Shown: positions 8,780 to 16,430 of the stretch, piece after piece | Numbering within the stretch: the first letter of the stretch is position 1 | Layout: each line of letters opens with the position of its first letter | Assembly (NCBI GenBank): GCA_965197865.1 | Contig: CBDANZ010000005.1 | Span: 186,001 to 250,000 of the forward strand | Direction: 5' to 3' | Length of the DNA stretch: 64,000 nt | Source: CBDANZ01 sp965197865 | Lineage (GTDB): Bacteria > Acidobacteriota > Vicinamibacteria > Vicinamibacterales > CAVVIG01 | The notes under the pieces: generated by a model | What the model was told of the DNA's origin: nothing | Seen by the model: only the letters and a program-made list of their open reading frames with translations | Databases searched by the model: none | Made by a program: the position numbers and the translations under genes

Positions 8780-9160
8780 TTCGGTTTCCTCCTGGTTGTG
8801 GCTGATGGGCACCAGCTGATGCGGCACATCATGCCGCATCGGAACCGGGAGGAGTCCATACCATCATGGTGAAAGTCCGTCTGCATTCGACGAGCGATGC
8901 ATCCTCGTGGCCTGCGTTGCTCCTCCATCAAATACAGGCGGTATTCTCGGTCGTCGCGCCTTGCCCGCGAGGCGCCTCGCTCGTCTCGGTGCAGCGCCCG
9001 ACTTTCACCACGGACTGCTAGGGCGGGTACGCGATTTGATCGAGTCAACAGGCGGGTTGCGCCGAATCACGGGATACGTAACTTTAGGCAGGCGCTCGCA
9101 TCGCCATATCCCGCCGCTCCACTTCACCGATTCGGCGCGGCTCGACTTCGACTCTTCTTG

Positions 9161-9166
9161 TATAAT
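9161..9166 (+). promoter_or_regulatory. -10 element TATAAT before the FabZ-like gene
   Basis: A perfect TATAAT lies 13 bases before the ATG at 9180. Transcription from it would leave a leader of only about 7 bases. No consensus -35 stands at the right distance. Confidence 0.45.
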
Positions 9167-9179
9167 TCTCAGGACAGTC

Positions 9180-9683
9180 ATGGACTTGACGCTACCGCTG
9201 GACTATGTGGCCATCGAACGGATCCTGCCGCATCGTTATCCATTTCTGCTCGTCGACCGCATCACCGAGTTCAAAGTGGACAAGCGGATCGTCGGCATCA
9301 AGAACGTGTCGCTCAACGAACGGTATCTGTCTCGCGAGGCATACGGATCACCGGTGCTGCCGCCCACGATCCTTACCGAAGCGGTCGCGCAGGTTGGCGC
9401 GATCATGATCCTCGCGAAGCCTGAGAACCGCCAGCGCCTGATCTATTTCATGGGCATCGAGCGCGTGCGCTTCCGCCGTCCCGTTCATCCAGGCGACGTC
9501 GTCGAGATCGAAGCCATCGTGCTGCGGCTGCGCAGCCGGATGGGCCTGCTGAAGGGCATCGCCCGCGTCGAGGGCCAGACCGCGGCCGAAGGTACCATGA
9601 CCTTCGCCCTCGGTCCCGCGCAGCCGAACCAGCCACGGGGGCAAGGCGATCTCACCTCTCCCGACCATCCCCATTTCGGTTAG
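9180..9683 (+). CDS. FabZ-like hot-dog fold protein lacking the catalytic histidine
   Basis: The 167-residue protein aligns over its length with 3-hydroxyacyl-ACP dehydratases: LPHRYPFLLVDRI near the start, IVGIKNVSLNE, then ILTEAVAQVGAI and VRFRRPVHPGD. FabZ needs a His in GHFPxxP and a Glu in EAxAQ. Here the Glu is kept (TEAVAQ), but the place of GHFPGxP reads REAYGSP, so the catalytic His is replaced by Glu. It may therefore bind acyl groups without dehydrating them, or use other residues. The ATG at 9180 is chosen because it directly precedes the domain and follows a TATAAT. The last 25 residues are Pro/Gly-rich and overlap the decayed gene on the other strand. Confidence 0.75.
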   Translation: MDLTLPLDYVAIERILPHRYPFLLVDRITEFKVDKRIVGIKNVSLNERYLSREAYGSPVLPPTILTEAVAQVGAIMILAKPENRQRLIYFMGIERVRFRRPVHPGDVVEIEAIVLRLRSRMGLLKGIARVEGQTAAEGTMTFALGPAQPNQPRGQGDLTSPDHPHFG

Positions 9684-10020
9684 AACGACGACGCTCGCGA
9701 TCGCAGGGCGCGGGCTCAACGGCCCCTGCAGAATCACGGTCCCCAGAAGCACGGCAATTATCGGGTTCAATTACGCGTAGAGCGATACCGTCGTGATCGG
9801 CAGATGCTTGAGTGCGTATGCGTAGGCCGAAAACCAGACGTATCGATCCGGCGGGCACGAATAGGCGAGGGCGCCGAAGATTCTCCGGTTGAACTCCAGA
9901 ACCACCCAGAAACGACCCGGCGCCTTCCAGGCGCAGCTCCGGCCAGACCAGCAGCACGACTCCCAGAAACCCGACCAAAGGCCGGGATAGCCGACAGGGC
10001 GTCAGCGGGTCGGCGTTGGG
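9660..10020 (-). pseudogene. Decayed EamA/DMT-family transporter
   Basis: Reading the minus strand in changing frames gives pieces of a drug/metabolite transporter: PLTPCRLSRPLVGFLGVVLL then VWPELRLEGAG, a shifted piece, then SAYAYALKHLPITTVSLYA, an in-frame TAA, and NPIIAVLLGTVILQGPLSPR. Family members continue LYAYxNP here, so the TAA probably replaced a tyrosine codon. At least one frameshift and one nonsense codon are present and the N-terminal half is missing. The 3' end runs into the FabZ-like gene. Confidence 0.65.
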
Positions 10021-10133
10021 CCCACTGCGGCCGCCCGCGCCCTCGCCCCCTGCCGCCACCCCCGAAACGACCGGACTGGTAAGTCATGAAGAAGTGGTAG
10101 ACTCAGGCTGACGGTCATTGGAGCAGAGGCAAA

Positions 10134-10763
10134 ATGGGAAAGAAAGAAACGCAAACTCCCGCAGCAGCACCCAAGCACGTGGGGAGGGGGCTCAATCCGG
10201 TTCTCATTGGCGCCGCGATCGTCGCGCTTGTCGGTGTAAGCGCGCTGGCGTTGTGGGGAGGCACCGATCGACCCGCCACGGCGTCGGCACCGGCTGGCGC
10301 GGCCGACCAAGCAAATCCGTCGCCTCAGCCCGACGCGAGGGCCATCGCAAGAGCGGAGGGTGCCGCCAAGCTCGGACCCCACAAGCAGGCGACCCTGCCG
10401 CCGATTCCCTTTCCGGGCTACGCGCCGCCCCGACCTCTGGAAGTTGTCGCGGCCGCGTACCAGTTCGCAGCGGAGCATCCCGAGATTCTGAGCTACATCC
10501 CCTGTTTCTGCGGCTGCGAGCGCGCAGGCCACGGCGGCAATGCCGACTGCTTCGTCAGACAGCGTGCCGAAAACGGCGACGTGATCATGTGGGAACAACA
10601 TGGGGTCGAGTGCACGGTGTGCATCGACGTCGCCAACCGATCGCGGCAAATGCATACGTCGGGCGCTTCCGTCCGCGACATCCGCGCGGCCATCGAGAAA
10701 GAATTCAGCGCCCTCTATCCGGGTCGCATGGCGACTCCGCACCCGCCAGCACATATTCAGTAG
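10134..10763 (+). CDS. PCYCGC-motif membrane-anchored protein
   Basis: The 209-residue protein has one N-terminal transmembrane helix at about residues 20-40, a Pro/Ala-rich linker and a C-terminal cysteine-rich domain: IPCFCGCERAGHGGNADCFV (about 122-141) and, further on, VECTVCIDVA. This matches the PCYCGC-motif family (PF13798), usually lipoproteins or anchored proteins of unknown function; the conserved Cys and His residues suggest metal binding outside the membrane. A GCAGAGG stretch lies before the ATG. The gene stands alone on the plus strand. Confidence 0.75.
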   Translation: MGKKETQTPAAAPKHVGRGLNPVLIGAAIVALVGVSALALWGGTDRPATASAPAGAADQANPSPQPDARAIARAEGAAKLGPHKQATLPPIPFPGYAPPRPLEVVAAAYQFAAEHPEILSYIPCFCGCERAGHGGNADCFVRQRAENGDVIMWEQHGVECTVCIDVANRSRQMHTSGASVRDIRAAIEKEFSALYPGRMATPHPPAHIQ

Positions 10764-10826
10764 AACGTTTCTCATAGCTGGCCAGCGGCGGTCCTTCGTC
10801 CCTACAAGCGGTTTCGTGACCCAGCG

Positions 10827-10851
10827 GGCAGGTCTGAAGACCCGCGCTGCG
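10827..10851 (-). repeat. REP-like palindromic repeat
   Basis: GGCAGGTCTGAAGACCCGCG followed by CTGCG: a minus-oriented copy of the family whose consensus is about GTAGCGCAGGTCTTCAGACC plus TGC. It lies between the PCYCGC gene and the histidine kinase. Confidence 0.7.
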
Positions 10852-10880
10852 TCAGAGGGTACGAAACCCGCTCCCACTCA

Positions 10881-10886
10881 TATAAT
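10881..10886 (+). promoter_or_regulatory. -10 element TATAAT for a probably leaderless mRNA
   Basis: TATAAT ends six bases before the GTG at 10893. A start of transcription about 7 bases after the hexamer falls on the start codon itself, and there is no ribosome binding site in front of the GTG. Both points fit a leaderless transcript. Confidence 0.5.
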
Positions 10887-10892
10887 CCCCCC

Positions 10893-12413
10893 GTGAACAA
10901 GAGAGCCGCCGCATTCGCGCGGCTGTTCGAAGCGGTCCGCGAGGGCGTCTATATCGGTACCATCGGTCCCGATTCGACGTTCACGATTGCAGCGAATCCT
11001 CATCTCAAACTGATCTTCGGGTACAGCAGCGAAACGCCGGAAGACGCCGTGCGGCCGTTCGATCGCGATCGGTTTGTCGATCCGCAGGCGCGCGCGGCGA
11101 TGATCGAACGACTCGCCAACGACGGCACGGTGACCGACTACCTGCTGCGGCTCCGGCGCGCCGACGAGAGCACGGTCTGGGTGGAAGTCACCGGCCGCGC
11201 CGAGTCACCTTCCGCCGACGGCACGCTGCGCGTCGAGGCCCTCGTTCGCGACGTGAGCGAGCGCAAGAAGCTGGACGACGAAACACGCGACATCTATCAC
11301 CAGTTGCTCCAGGCGGAAAAGATGGCGGCGCTCGGCCAGACCATTTCCGGCGTGGCGCACGAGCTGAACAACCCGCTCGCCACGATTCTGAGCTGGGCCG
11401 AGCGGCTTTCGGAAAAACGCGGCCTGGAGCCATCGGTCCGCCGCGGTCTCGAAACGATCCTCGGCGAATCGGGGCGCGCGGCGCGCATTGTCCGCAGCCT
11501 CCTGACCTTCGCACGAAAGCGACAGACCACGCGCGCCATGGTGGATGTCGATCAGATTCTGCGCGAAACTCTCGCGCTCCGCGCCTACGAACAGCGCGTC
11601 TCGAACATCACCGTCATCGACGCGCTCGCCGCCGGTCTGCCCCAGGTGTTCGCCGACCACCATCAGGTGCAGCAGGTCCTGCTGAATCTCATCATCAACG
11701 CGGAGCAGGCGATGCTCTCGGCAAACGGGCGCGGCGTGCTCGTGGTGCGAACCTGGTACGATCCAGGCCAGGAATCGGTCATTCTCGAGATCAACGACAA
11801 TGGGCCTGGCATTGCGGAAGAGCTGCAATCGAAACTTTTCGATCCCTTCTTCACTACCAAGGAAGTGGGTCAGGGCACGGGGCTGGGTCTGACGGTTGCG
11901 TACGCCATCGTGCAAGAGCATGGCGGTCGCATCCGGCTCGAATCGCTGCCCTCACGCGGCGCGTCGTTCTACGTCGAGCTGCCCGTGACCGGCGGAAAGC
12001 TGCCGCCCCCGCCCGTCACACGCGCGCAGGGAGACGTGGAGGTGGTCGCCGGCGCGTCGGTGCTCGTCGTGGAGGATGAGGTGGCCCTCGCTGCCGCGGT
12101 GTCTGACGCGCTGCGCGATGCTGGTTACGTGGTCCAGCACGCGAACGATGGCGAGGAAGCCCTTGGCAAGATCAAGGAGCAGGCGTTCGGCCTGGTGATT
12201 TGCGACCTGAAAATGCCTCGGCTCGACGGCAAGTCCTTCTACCGCACGCTTGCCGCCACCTCACCGGGTCTCGCTAAACGAGTGATCTTCGTTACCGGTG
12301 ACGTCGCGGGAACCGATGCGGAGAGATTTCTCGAAGAGACTGATTGCCGCTGGCTAGCAAAACCCTTCAGACTTGCGGATTTGCTGCGGGCGGTGCGGGA
12401 AGGACTGGCTTGA
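10893..12413 (+). CDS. Hybrid histidine kinase: PAS, HisKA/HATPase, receiver
   Basis: The 506-residue protein has no membrane segment and should be cytosolic. Residues about 5-125 form a PAS/PAC domain ending in VRDVSERKKL. The DHp domain carries the phospho-accepting H156 in SGVAHELNNPL. The ATPase domain shows the N box LLNLIINAEQAM, the G1 box EINDNGPGIAEE and the G2 box GQGTGLGL. A receiver domain follows from about residue 388 (VLVVEDEVALA) with the acceptor D438 in VICDLKMP and the lysine in AKPF. It likely autophosphorylates and passes the phosphate to its own receiver; the final partner may be the NtrC-type regulator 2 kb away, an inference from position. Start GTG as argued for the -10 element. 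Confidence 0.9.
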   Translation: MNKRAAAFARLFEAVREGVYIGTIGPDSTFTIAANPHLKLIFGYSSETPEDAVRPFDRDRFVDPQARAAMIERLANDGTVTDYLLRLRRADESTVWVEVTGRAESPSADGTLRVEALVRDVSERKKLDDETRDIYHQLLQAEKMAALGQTISGVAHELNNPLATILSWAERLSEKRGLEPSVRRGLETILGESGRAARIVRSLLTFARKRQTTRAMVDVDQILRETLALRAYEQRVSNITVIDALAAGLPQVFADHHQVQQVLLNLIINAEQAMLSANGRGVLVVRTWYDPGQESVILEINDNGPGIAEELQSKLFDPFFTTKEVGQGTGLGLTVAYAIVQEHGGRIRLESLPSRGASFYVELPVTGGKLPPPPVTRAQGDVEVVAGASVLVVEDEVALAAAVSDALRDAGYVVQHANDGEEALGKIKEQAFGLVICDLKMPRLDGKSFYRTLAATSPGLAKRVIFVTGDVAGTDAERFLEETDCRWLAKPFRLADLLRAVREGLA

Positions 12414-12478
12414 GAAAAGCGGCCGCCACGGAGGACACGGAAGGGAGAGCTAGGTCCGTGCCTTTCGTCGTGGCGCTC

Positions 12479-13411
12479 TCAGCAGACGGCCGCGAACCGT
12501 CGCGCGCGCGTGGCCGCAATTACCTGGCGCCGGCGGCCGACTCGCCAGGTCGCCTGTACGGGCCGACGCTTCTGGGCCGGTTTGTACGGCAGAACGACGG
12601 CCTCCGCTCCCACCTGCCCCAACTGTGCTCTTGCCATAACCGCCGGCCTGCGGCTGGCAATCGTCACGAGCGCCTTGCGCATCTCCGCGATCTGCCGCGG
12701 CCCAATCTCGCCCAGCGCGTCGCGGAGCCGACGAATCGCTCGGGCGTGGAGCTGCGACACACGCGACTCGTTCACGCCGATTTGATCGCCAATCTGTTTC
12801 ATTGTCACTTCACCGTAGTAGTAGAGGCCGATCACCTTGCGCTCCCGTAACGGCAGTGACGCGATCGCCGCGAACACGCGATCGCGCGTCTCGGCTTTCT
12901 CGTAGGCTCTATCGGGCGCGTCCGGCTCGCATGGCACCAGCGCCGTCGGCAGCGAGGAGTCGTCAACGCGATCGCCGGTCGCCAGCGGGGATGTGGCTTC
13001 AATGGTGTTGATGCGTACGATGGCTCGGCTCAGGCGTTTCTCGTCGGAGCCGACACGCGCGGCGAGCTCGGCCATTGACGGCTCCTGTCCCAGCTCGAAC
13101 CTCAGGGCTTCACGCGCCGCGTCAAGCTCACGCCGCTGGCGACGGACGCCGCGCGGCCACGCATCACGGCGCAGCGCGTCAATCATCGCGCCTCGTACGC
13201 GCCGCTCAGCAAAGGTTTCGAACTTGATGCCGCGGCCCTCGTCGAAGCGATGCGCGGCGTCGATCAACCCGAGCATTCCGTCTTGAACAAGATCGCCGAT
13301 GTCGATCGACGTCGGCATCGATGCCGCCATGCGGCGGGCGAGCCCTTCGACAAACGGCAGGCCGGAGACGATCCGGCGGTCCTGGCTTGCAGAGACCGGT
13401 TGGATGCGCAT
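12479..13411 (-). CDS. RNA polymerase sigma factor, FliA/WhiG type
   Basis: The 310-residue protein has the order of group 3 sigma factors: region 2 (IDIGDLVQDGMLGLIDAAHRF, then GIKFETFAERRVRGAMIDALRR), region 3 (ELGQEPSMAELAARVG) and region 4 with its helix-turn-helix (VTMKQIGDQIGVNESRVSQL then HARAIRRLR). It would direct RNA polymerase to sigma-28-like promoters (motility or development genes). About 65 basic residues follow region 4 (ending RRFAAVC), longer than usual for FliA; this tail has no recognised domain. No flagellar gene or anti-sigma factor lies next to it. It converges with the hybrid kinase gene. Confidence 0.88.
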   Translation of the reverse strand: MRIQPVSASQDRRIVSGLPFVEGLARRMAASMPTSIDIGDLVQDGMLGLIDAAHRFDEGRGIKFETFAERRVRGAMIDALRRDAWPRGVRRQRRELDAAREALRFELGQEPSMAELAARVGSDEKRLSRAIVRINTIEATSPLATGDRVDDSSLPTALVPCEPDAPDRAYEKAETRDRVFAAIASLPLRERKVIGLYYYGEVTMKQIGDQIGVNESRVSQLHARAIRRLRDALGEIGPRQIAEMRKALVTIASRRPAVMARAQLGQVGAEAVVLPYKPAQKRRPVQATWRVGRRRQVIAATRARRFAAVC

Positions 13412-13745
13412 CGTGATCTCCTCAGAAACAGCCTCGGCAAACCGTCATAGCGCTGCCGAGTGTTGCGCCCTATTGCAACCCTGGTGCCAATTCTTGGCGG
13501 TGTGTACCTCAGCGAGGCACTTTTATGCGTGCTTCATGTAAAACACTGTTAGTAAAGACGTTAGTCAATCTGAATCGATTCGAGGCAGGCCAGACCTGTA
13601 GGTCGATGAATCTCAAAATATGTCAACTACTTGACGAAGCTGACCGTTACTCGTCAAACTCGTGACTCTAGTACTACAATTTTGGGATGGGATCTACAGC
13701 CCTGAAGATGGGCTTTGCGGCGGACTGACGGCTGTCGACTGTCAA
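13412..13745. other. AT-richer intergenic region with short inverted repeats
   Basis: This 334-bp stretch holds no gene I can support. It should carry the promoter of the sigma factor gene. GTCAACTACTTGAC at about 13622-13635 is an inverted repeat (GTCAA / TTGAC), and related TTGAC/GTCAA blocks follow within 30 bases. They could be operators, but no known regulator site was recognised. Confidence 0.35.
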
Positions 13746-14000
13746 CTACTGAGGGTCAGGCGGCGCGCCAGCTAGACGGCGAATCTCCTTCGCCGTCCCC
13801 AGCGCCTCGAGCGTGCTCGCGACAACTTGCGCCGCGCGTGTCCGGTTCATACGATCGGGAACCTTGGCTTCGAGCAGCTCCGCGTGCGCGAGGATGATTC
13901 CCAACTGGTTGTTCAGGCGGTGAAAGAGCAGCTGAAACTCGAGCGATTCGTCCATTGGTCCCTGTGACAGCAGCTCTTCGAGAATGTGCCGCCCGCGCAT
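13746..14000 (-). CDS. Stand-alone DHp-like small protein (histidine phosphotransfer domain without kinase core)
   Basis: The 84-residue protein consists of two predicted helices. The first carries LEFQLLFHRLNNQLGIILAH, which resembles the H box of histidine kinases (HxLNNxL, with a histidine at about residue 28), and the second (RAAQVVASTLEALGTAKEIRRL) could complete a four-helix dimer. No ATPase domain follows. Its start overlaps the stop of the HTH gene as TGATG at 14000, so the two are translated together; a longer upstream start is possible but would overlap the HTH gene more. It lies between a sigma factor, a kinase and a response regulator. It could be a phosphorelay intermediate or a regulator that binds a receiver; the function is unproven. 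Confidence 0.6.
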   Translation of the reverse strand: MRGRHILEELLSQGPMDESLEFQLLFHRLNNQLGIILAHAELLEAKVPDRMNRTRAAQVVASTLEALGTAKEIRRLAGAPPDPQ

Positions 14001-14221
14001 CAGGCGGGCTTCCGCTCTTCCGCCTGCCACATCGTCTCTAGCACCGGGCGATCGCTCCTATTCGGATCGCGCCACAGCGTGTCGACGAAAATGCGGACTG
14101 AGCCGCCGGCCGTGCGCACGTATTCGATTTTTCCGGCGGAGAGCCAGTTGTAGATAGTGCGCCGGCTCACGCCGACCAGTTCGCACGCCTTCATGATTGA
14201 AATCGTTTTTCGTTCAACCAC
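14000..14221 (-). CDS. Excisionase-type (MerR-like) helix-turn-helix protein
   Basis: The 73-residue protein is a DNA-binding domain of the HTH_17/excisionase family: ISIMKACELVGVSRRTIYNW, then LSAGKIEYVRTAGGSVRIFV, the winged-helix pattern with the wing at TAGGSVR. Start GTG at 14221 with a clear GGAGG 5-6 bases before it. It forms a two-gene operon with the DHp-like gene. Such small proteins act as excisionases or as transcription factors; with no integrase nearby, and divergent orientation to the NtrC-type regulator, a transcriptional role at the shared intergenic region is more likely. Confidence 0.8.
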   Translation of the reverse strand: MVERKTISIMKACELVGVSRRTIYNWLSAGKIEYVRTAGGSVRIFVDTLWRDPNRSDRPVLETMWQAEERKPA

Positions 14222-14394
14222 AATTGCCTCCGAGTTTGATATCGGCCTGAGCTGGGCTGGTCTTCAGGGCTGTCCTGTTGTAGGGCAGCCTTCGGGGTGT
14301 CCTGTTACAGAGCACGCTTTCGGGCTTGCCCGGTCTAGATCCCCGAACCCTGGACAAGAGCGCCACGAAGTGTCAACATGTTGGCACCCTGTAA
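14222..14394. promoter_or_regulatory. Divergent control region with near-perfect 18-bp palindrome and degenerate repeats
   Basis: GTGTCAACATGTTGGCAC at 14370-14387 is an 18-bp palindrome with one mismatched pair, ending eight bases before the ATG of the response regulator. It is a candidate operator. Between about 14255 and 14335 a 28-bp motif is repeated imperfectly two to three times (GGCTGTCCTGTTGTAGGGCA is one unit); these resemble degenerate members of the REP-like family. Confidence 0.5.
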
Positions 14395-15837
14395 ATGCCT
14401 GATAACATGAAACATCTTCTCCTCGTCGAAGACGAGGCGCCGCTGCGGCAGGCCGTCGCCGAACAGCTCGCCGATCGTGGGTACGTGGTGGAGCAGGCCG
14501 AGTCGGGAGAGGCGGCGGTTGCCCGCCTTTCCGACTTTGCTTTCGACGTCATCATCACCGACCTGCGCCTCCCAGGCATCGATGGTTCTGCCGTCGTCGA
14601 CGCCGCCGTGGAGCGCTATCCCGATATCGTCGCGATCGTCGTGACGGGCTACGGCACGGTGAAAGATGCGGTCGAGGCAATCAAGCGGGGCGCGTGGGAT
14701 TTCGTCAGCAAGCCCTTTCAGATCGACGAGCTCCTGCTCGTGCTCGACGCCGCGCTCGAGCAGCGTCGTCTGAAGTCCGAGAACGCGTTCCTGCGAGCCG
14801 AGCTCGACGCGCGGTACCGGTTTGAGGGTCTGGTCGGAAAGGGTCCAGCGATGAAGCAGCTTTTTCATCTGCTCGAAACCATCGCACCGACCGCGAGCAC
14901 GATCCTGATCACGGGTGAGACGGGAACCGGAAAGGAGCTTGTCGCCCGCGCCATTCATCACAACAGCCCACGCCGCGCGCACCGATTCGTGGCGCTGAAC
15001 TGCAGCGCGATCCCCGAGACGCTTCTCGAGACCGAGCTCTTCGGGCACGTGCGCGGCGCGTTCACGGGCGCGGTCGGCAACAGGCAAGGCCGCCTCGAGC
15101 AGGCACACAAAGGCACGCTCTTTCTGGACGAGGTCCCCACGATGAGCGCGGGACTGCAGATGAAGCTATTGCGAGTGCTGCAGCAACGCGACTTCGAGCG
15201 GATTGGCGACACGCACACCACAAAGGTCGACGTACGCATCATCGCGGCCACCAACAGCGATCTAGGTCGCCTCGTGGCCAACGGCCAGTTCAGGAAGGAT
15301 CTGTACTACCGACTCAACGTGATTCCGGTACAGATGCCTCCGCTTCGCGAGCGGAAGGAAGACATCCCGCTTCTCGTGCAGCATTTTTTCGAAAAGTACA
15401 GGCCCGGTGGAGCGCAGGACTCTCGTCCTGCCCGGTCAGGTGTGGCGCAGGACTTTGGCCCTACCCCCTCCAAGCCCGCCGTGCCATTCACGGTGTCACA
15501 GGAAGCCATGCGCCGTTTTATGTCGTATCACTGGCCCGGCAACGTGCGACAGCTCGAGAATGCCATCGAGCACGCGGTGGCGTTCAGCGTCGGTCGCCAG
15601 CAAATAGACGTCAACGATCTGCCGCCTGAGCTCGTGCATGCAGAGCCGCCGCCGGTGACGTCATCGCTGTCGCTGCCCGAGGAGGGGATCGATCTCGACG
15701 CGCTCGTCGTTTCGGTCGAGCGCACACTCATTCAGCGGTCGCTCGAACGAACCGGCGGCAACAAAGGCCAGGCCGCGCGGCTCCTCAACCTCAAGCGAAC
15801 CACCTTGGTCGAGAAGCTGAAACGCCTGCCGAAATAA
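14395..15837 (+). CDS. NtrC-family sigma-54-dependent response regulator
   Basis: The 480-residue protein has an N-terminal receiver (acceptor D56 in VIITDLRLPG), a central AAA+ domain with Walker A GETGTGKE (174-181), the sigma-54 contact motif GAFTGA (221-226), Walker B GTLFLDEV and R-finger region RKDLYYRLNV, and a C-terminal Fis-type HTH (ERTGGNKGQAARLLNLKRTT). It activates sigma-54 promoters on phosphorylation. About 27 residues (PGGAQDSRPARSGVAQDFGP and following) are inserted between LVQHFFEKY and FTVSQEAM; they come from two in-frame REP-like repeats (15407-15432, 15439-15465). The insertion lies between the AAA+ core and its lid, a loop that may tolerate it. A second ATG at 14407 is an equally good start. 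Confidence 0.9.
   Translation: MPDNMKHLLLVEDEAPLRQAVAEQLADRGYVVEQAESGEAAVARLSDFAFDVIITDLRLPGIDGSAVVDAAVERYPDIVAIVVTGYGTVKDAVEAIKRGAWDFVSKPFQIDELLLVLDAALEQRRLKSENAFLRAELDARYRFEGLVGKGPAMKQLFHLLETIAPTASTILITGETGTGKELVARAIHHNSPRRAHRFVALNCSAIPETLLETELFGHVRGAFTGAVGNRQGRLEQAHKGTLFLDEVPTMSAGLQMKLLRVLQQRDFERIGDTHTTKVDVRIIAATNSDLGRLVANGQFRKDLYYRLNVIPVQMPPLRERKEDIPLLVQHFFEKYRPGGAQDSRPARSGVAQDFGPTPSKPAVPFTVSQEAMRRFMSYHWPGNVRQLENAIEHAVAFSVGRQQIDVNDLPPELVHAEPPPVTSSLSLPEEGIDLDALVVSVERTLIQRSLERTGGNKGQAARLLNLKRTTLVEKLKRLPK
15407..15465 (+). repeat. Two REP-like repeats in frame in the NtrC-type regulator
   Basis: GAGCGCAGGACTCTCGTCCT (within 15407-15432) and GTGGCGCAGGACTTTGGCCC (within 15439-15465) are plus-oriented copies; the second encodes GVAQDFGP. 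Confidence 0.75.
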
Positions 15838-15892
15838 TGCGAAGAGTTCTTCGCAACGCGGTTGCGAGGCCAAGGAGTATCGTCTCGCACGA

Positions 15893-16090
15893 TCACGGAA
15901 TCTGAGCGTTCTCAGTCGTCACGCTAACGACTGCCAATGATGTCGTCGACGACGATAGTTGGCGCCACCGAGCGCGGCCTCGGTACTTGCCTGGTGAGGG
16001 ATGAGTGAACACCTCCACGCGATCGTTCACCAGATCGACGAGCCACACTTCAGGAATACTGGCTCGCGAGCAAACGGCGACTTCGACTCG
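15893..16090 (-). pseudogene. Uma2-family (DUF820) endonuclease fragment
   Basis: On the minus strand the frame ending at the TGA 15893-15895 reads ASIPEVWLVDLVNDRVEVFT, then HPSPGKYRG, which is the C-terminal signature of Uma2-family proteins (GIPEVWLVDL...). The catalytic PD-(D/E)xK part upstream is missing or scrambled. From 16090 to 16430 other coding-like traces occur (for example SDRDVLEYFLAERFMLVLTA on the minus strand near 16250-16310) but no gene I can name. The whole 15838-16430 stretch is best seen as decayed. Confidence 0.5.
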
Positions 16091-16418
16091 ACGCGATCGT
16101 CGTGACCAAGAATGCCGGCTTCAGCCATCCGTTAGTACTCGTGAACGGTGAACAGCCACCATTGAATAGCCAAACCACATTGAAACCCCATGGCGCCCGC
16201 GCCCGGAAGGCCTCGTTATCACTTCGCGCACGCAACGACCGTCCGTCTGCCGTCAGCACAAGCATGAACCGTTCCGCCAGAAAGTATTCGAGAACGTCGC
16301 GATCGGAGCCAGGATCGCGGACTTACCGCAGCGACGCAGTCTGATTAGGATGGCAGAATCTGCCCGCTCCAGAAATCTGAATCAGCCGTGAATCGCCGAT
16401 CTGAAAGCGGCAATCTCA

Positions 16419-16424
16419 TAGAAT
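16419..16424 (+). promoter_or_regulatory. -10-like TAGAAT six bases before a GTG start
   Basis: TAGAAT ends six bases before the GTG at 16431, the same geometry as at the hybrid kinase gene, and there is no ribosome binding site between. A leaderless transcript is likely. Confidence 0.4.
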
Positions 16425-16430
16425 GGACCC

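Larger units (their letters stand above)
7498..8867 (-). mobile_element. IS110-family (IS1111-like) insertion sequence
   Basis: The 1370-bp element is defined by where the MITE sequence stops (after 7497) and resumes (at 8868). It carries 17-bp perfect subterminal inverted repeats, TATGGACTCCTCCCGGT at 7499-7515 and its complement at 8844-8860, a hallmark of the IS1111 subgroup. One transposase gene lies on the minus strand. The long non-coding part (7516-7750) is downstream of the gene, as in IS1111-type elements. There is no multi-base target duplication; only a shared T can be seen, typical for this family. Confidence 0.85.
7490..9017. repeat. MITE copy 1 (158 bp), split by the IS110-type element
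   Basis: The pieces 7490-7497 (CAGTCCGT) and 8868-9017 join to a 158-bp unit matching the intact copy at 19706-19863, with one base difference noticed. Joined, the left end is CAGTCCGTGGTGAAAGTC and the right end (9000-9017) is its exact reverse complement, an 18-bp terminal inverted repeat. CTAG flanks the unit on both sides (7486-7489 and 9018-9021), a 4-bp target duplication of YTAR type. There is no open frame that could be a transposase, so the element is non-autonomous. Confidence 0.85.

Noticed and set aside
9138..9147. -35 element for the FabZ-like gene (TCGACT)
   Set aside because: The distance to TATAAT is only 13 bases; no acceptable -35 at 16-18 bases.
8907..9179. N-terminal extension of the FabZ-like protein by 91 codons
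   Set aside because: The extension reads through the MITE and its flank, which is not coding; the conserved domain begins at the ATG at 9180.
14382..14398. Sigma-54 promoter TGGCAC...TGC before the NtrC-type regulator
   Set aside because: GG and GC are 12 bases apart instead of 10, so the -24/-12 spacing is wrong.
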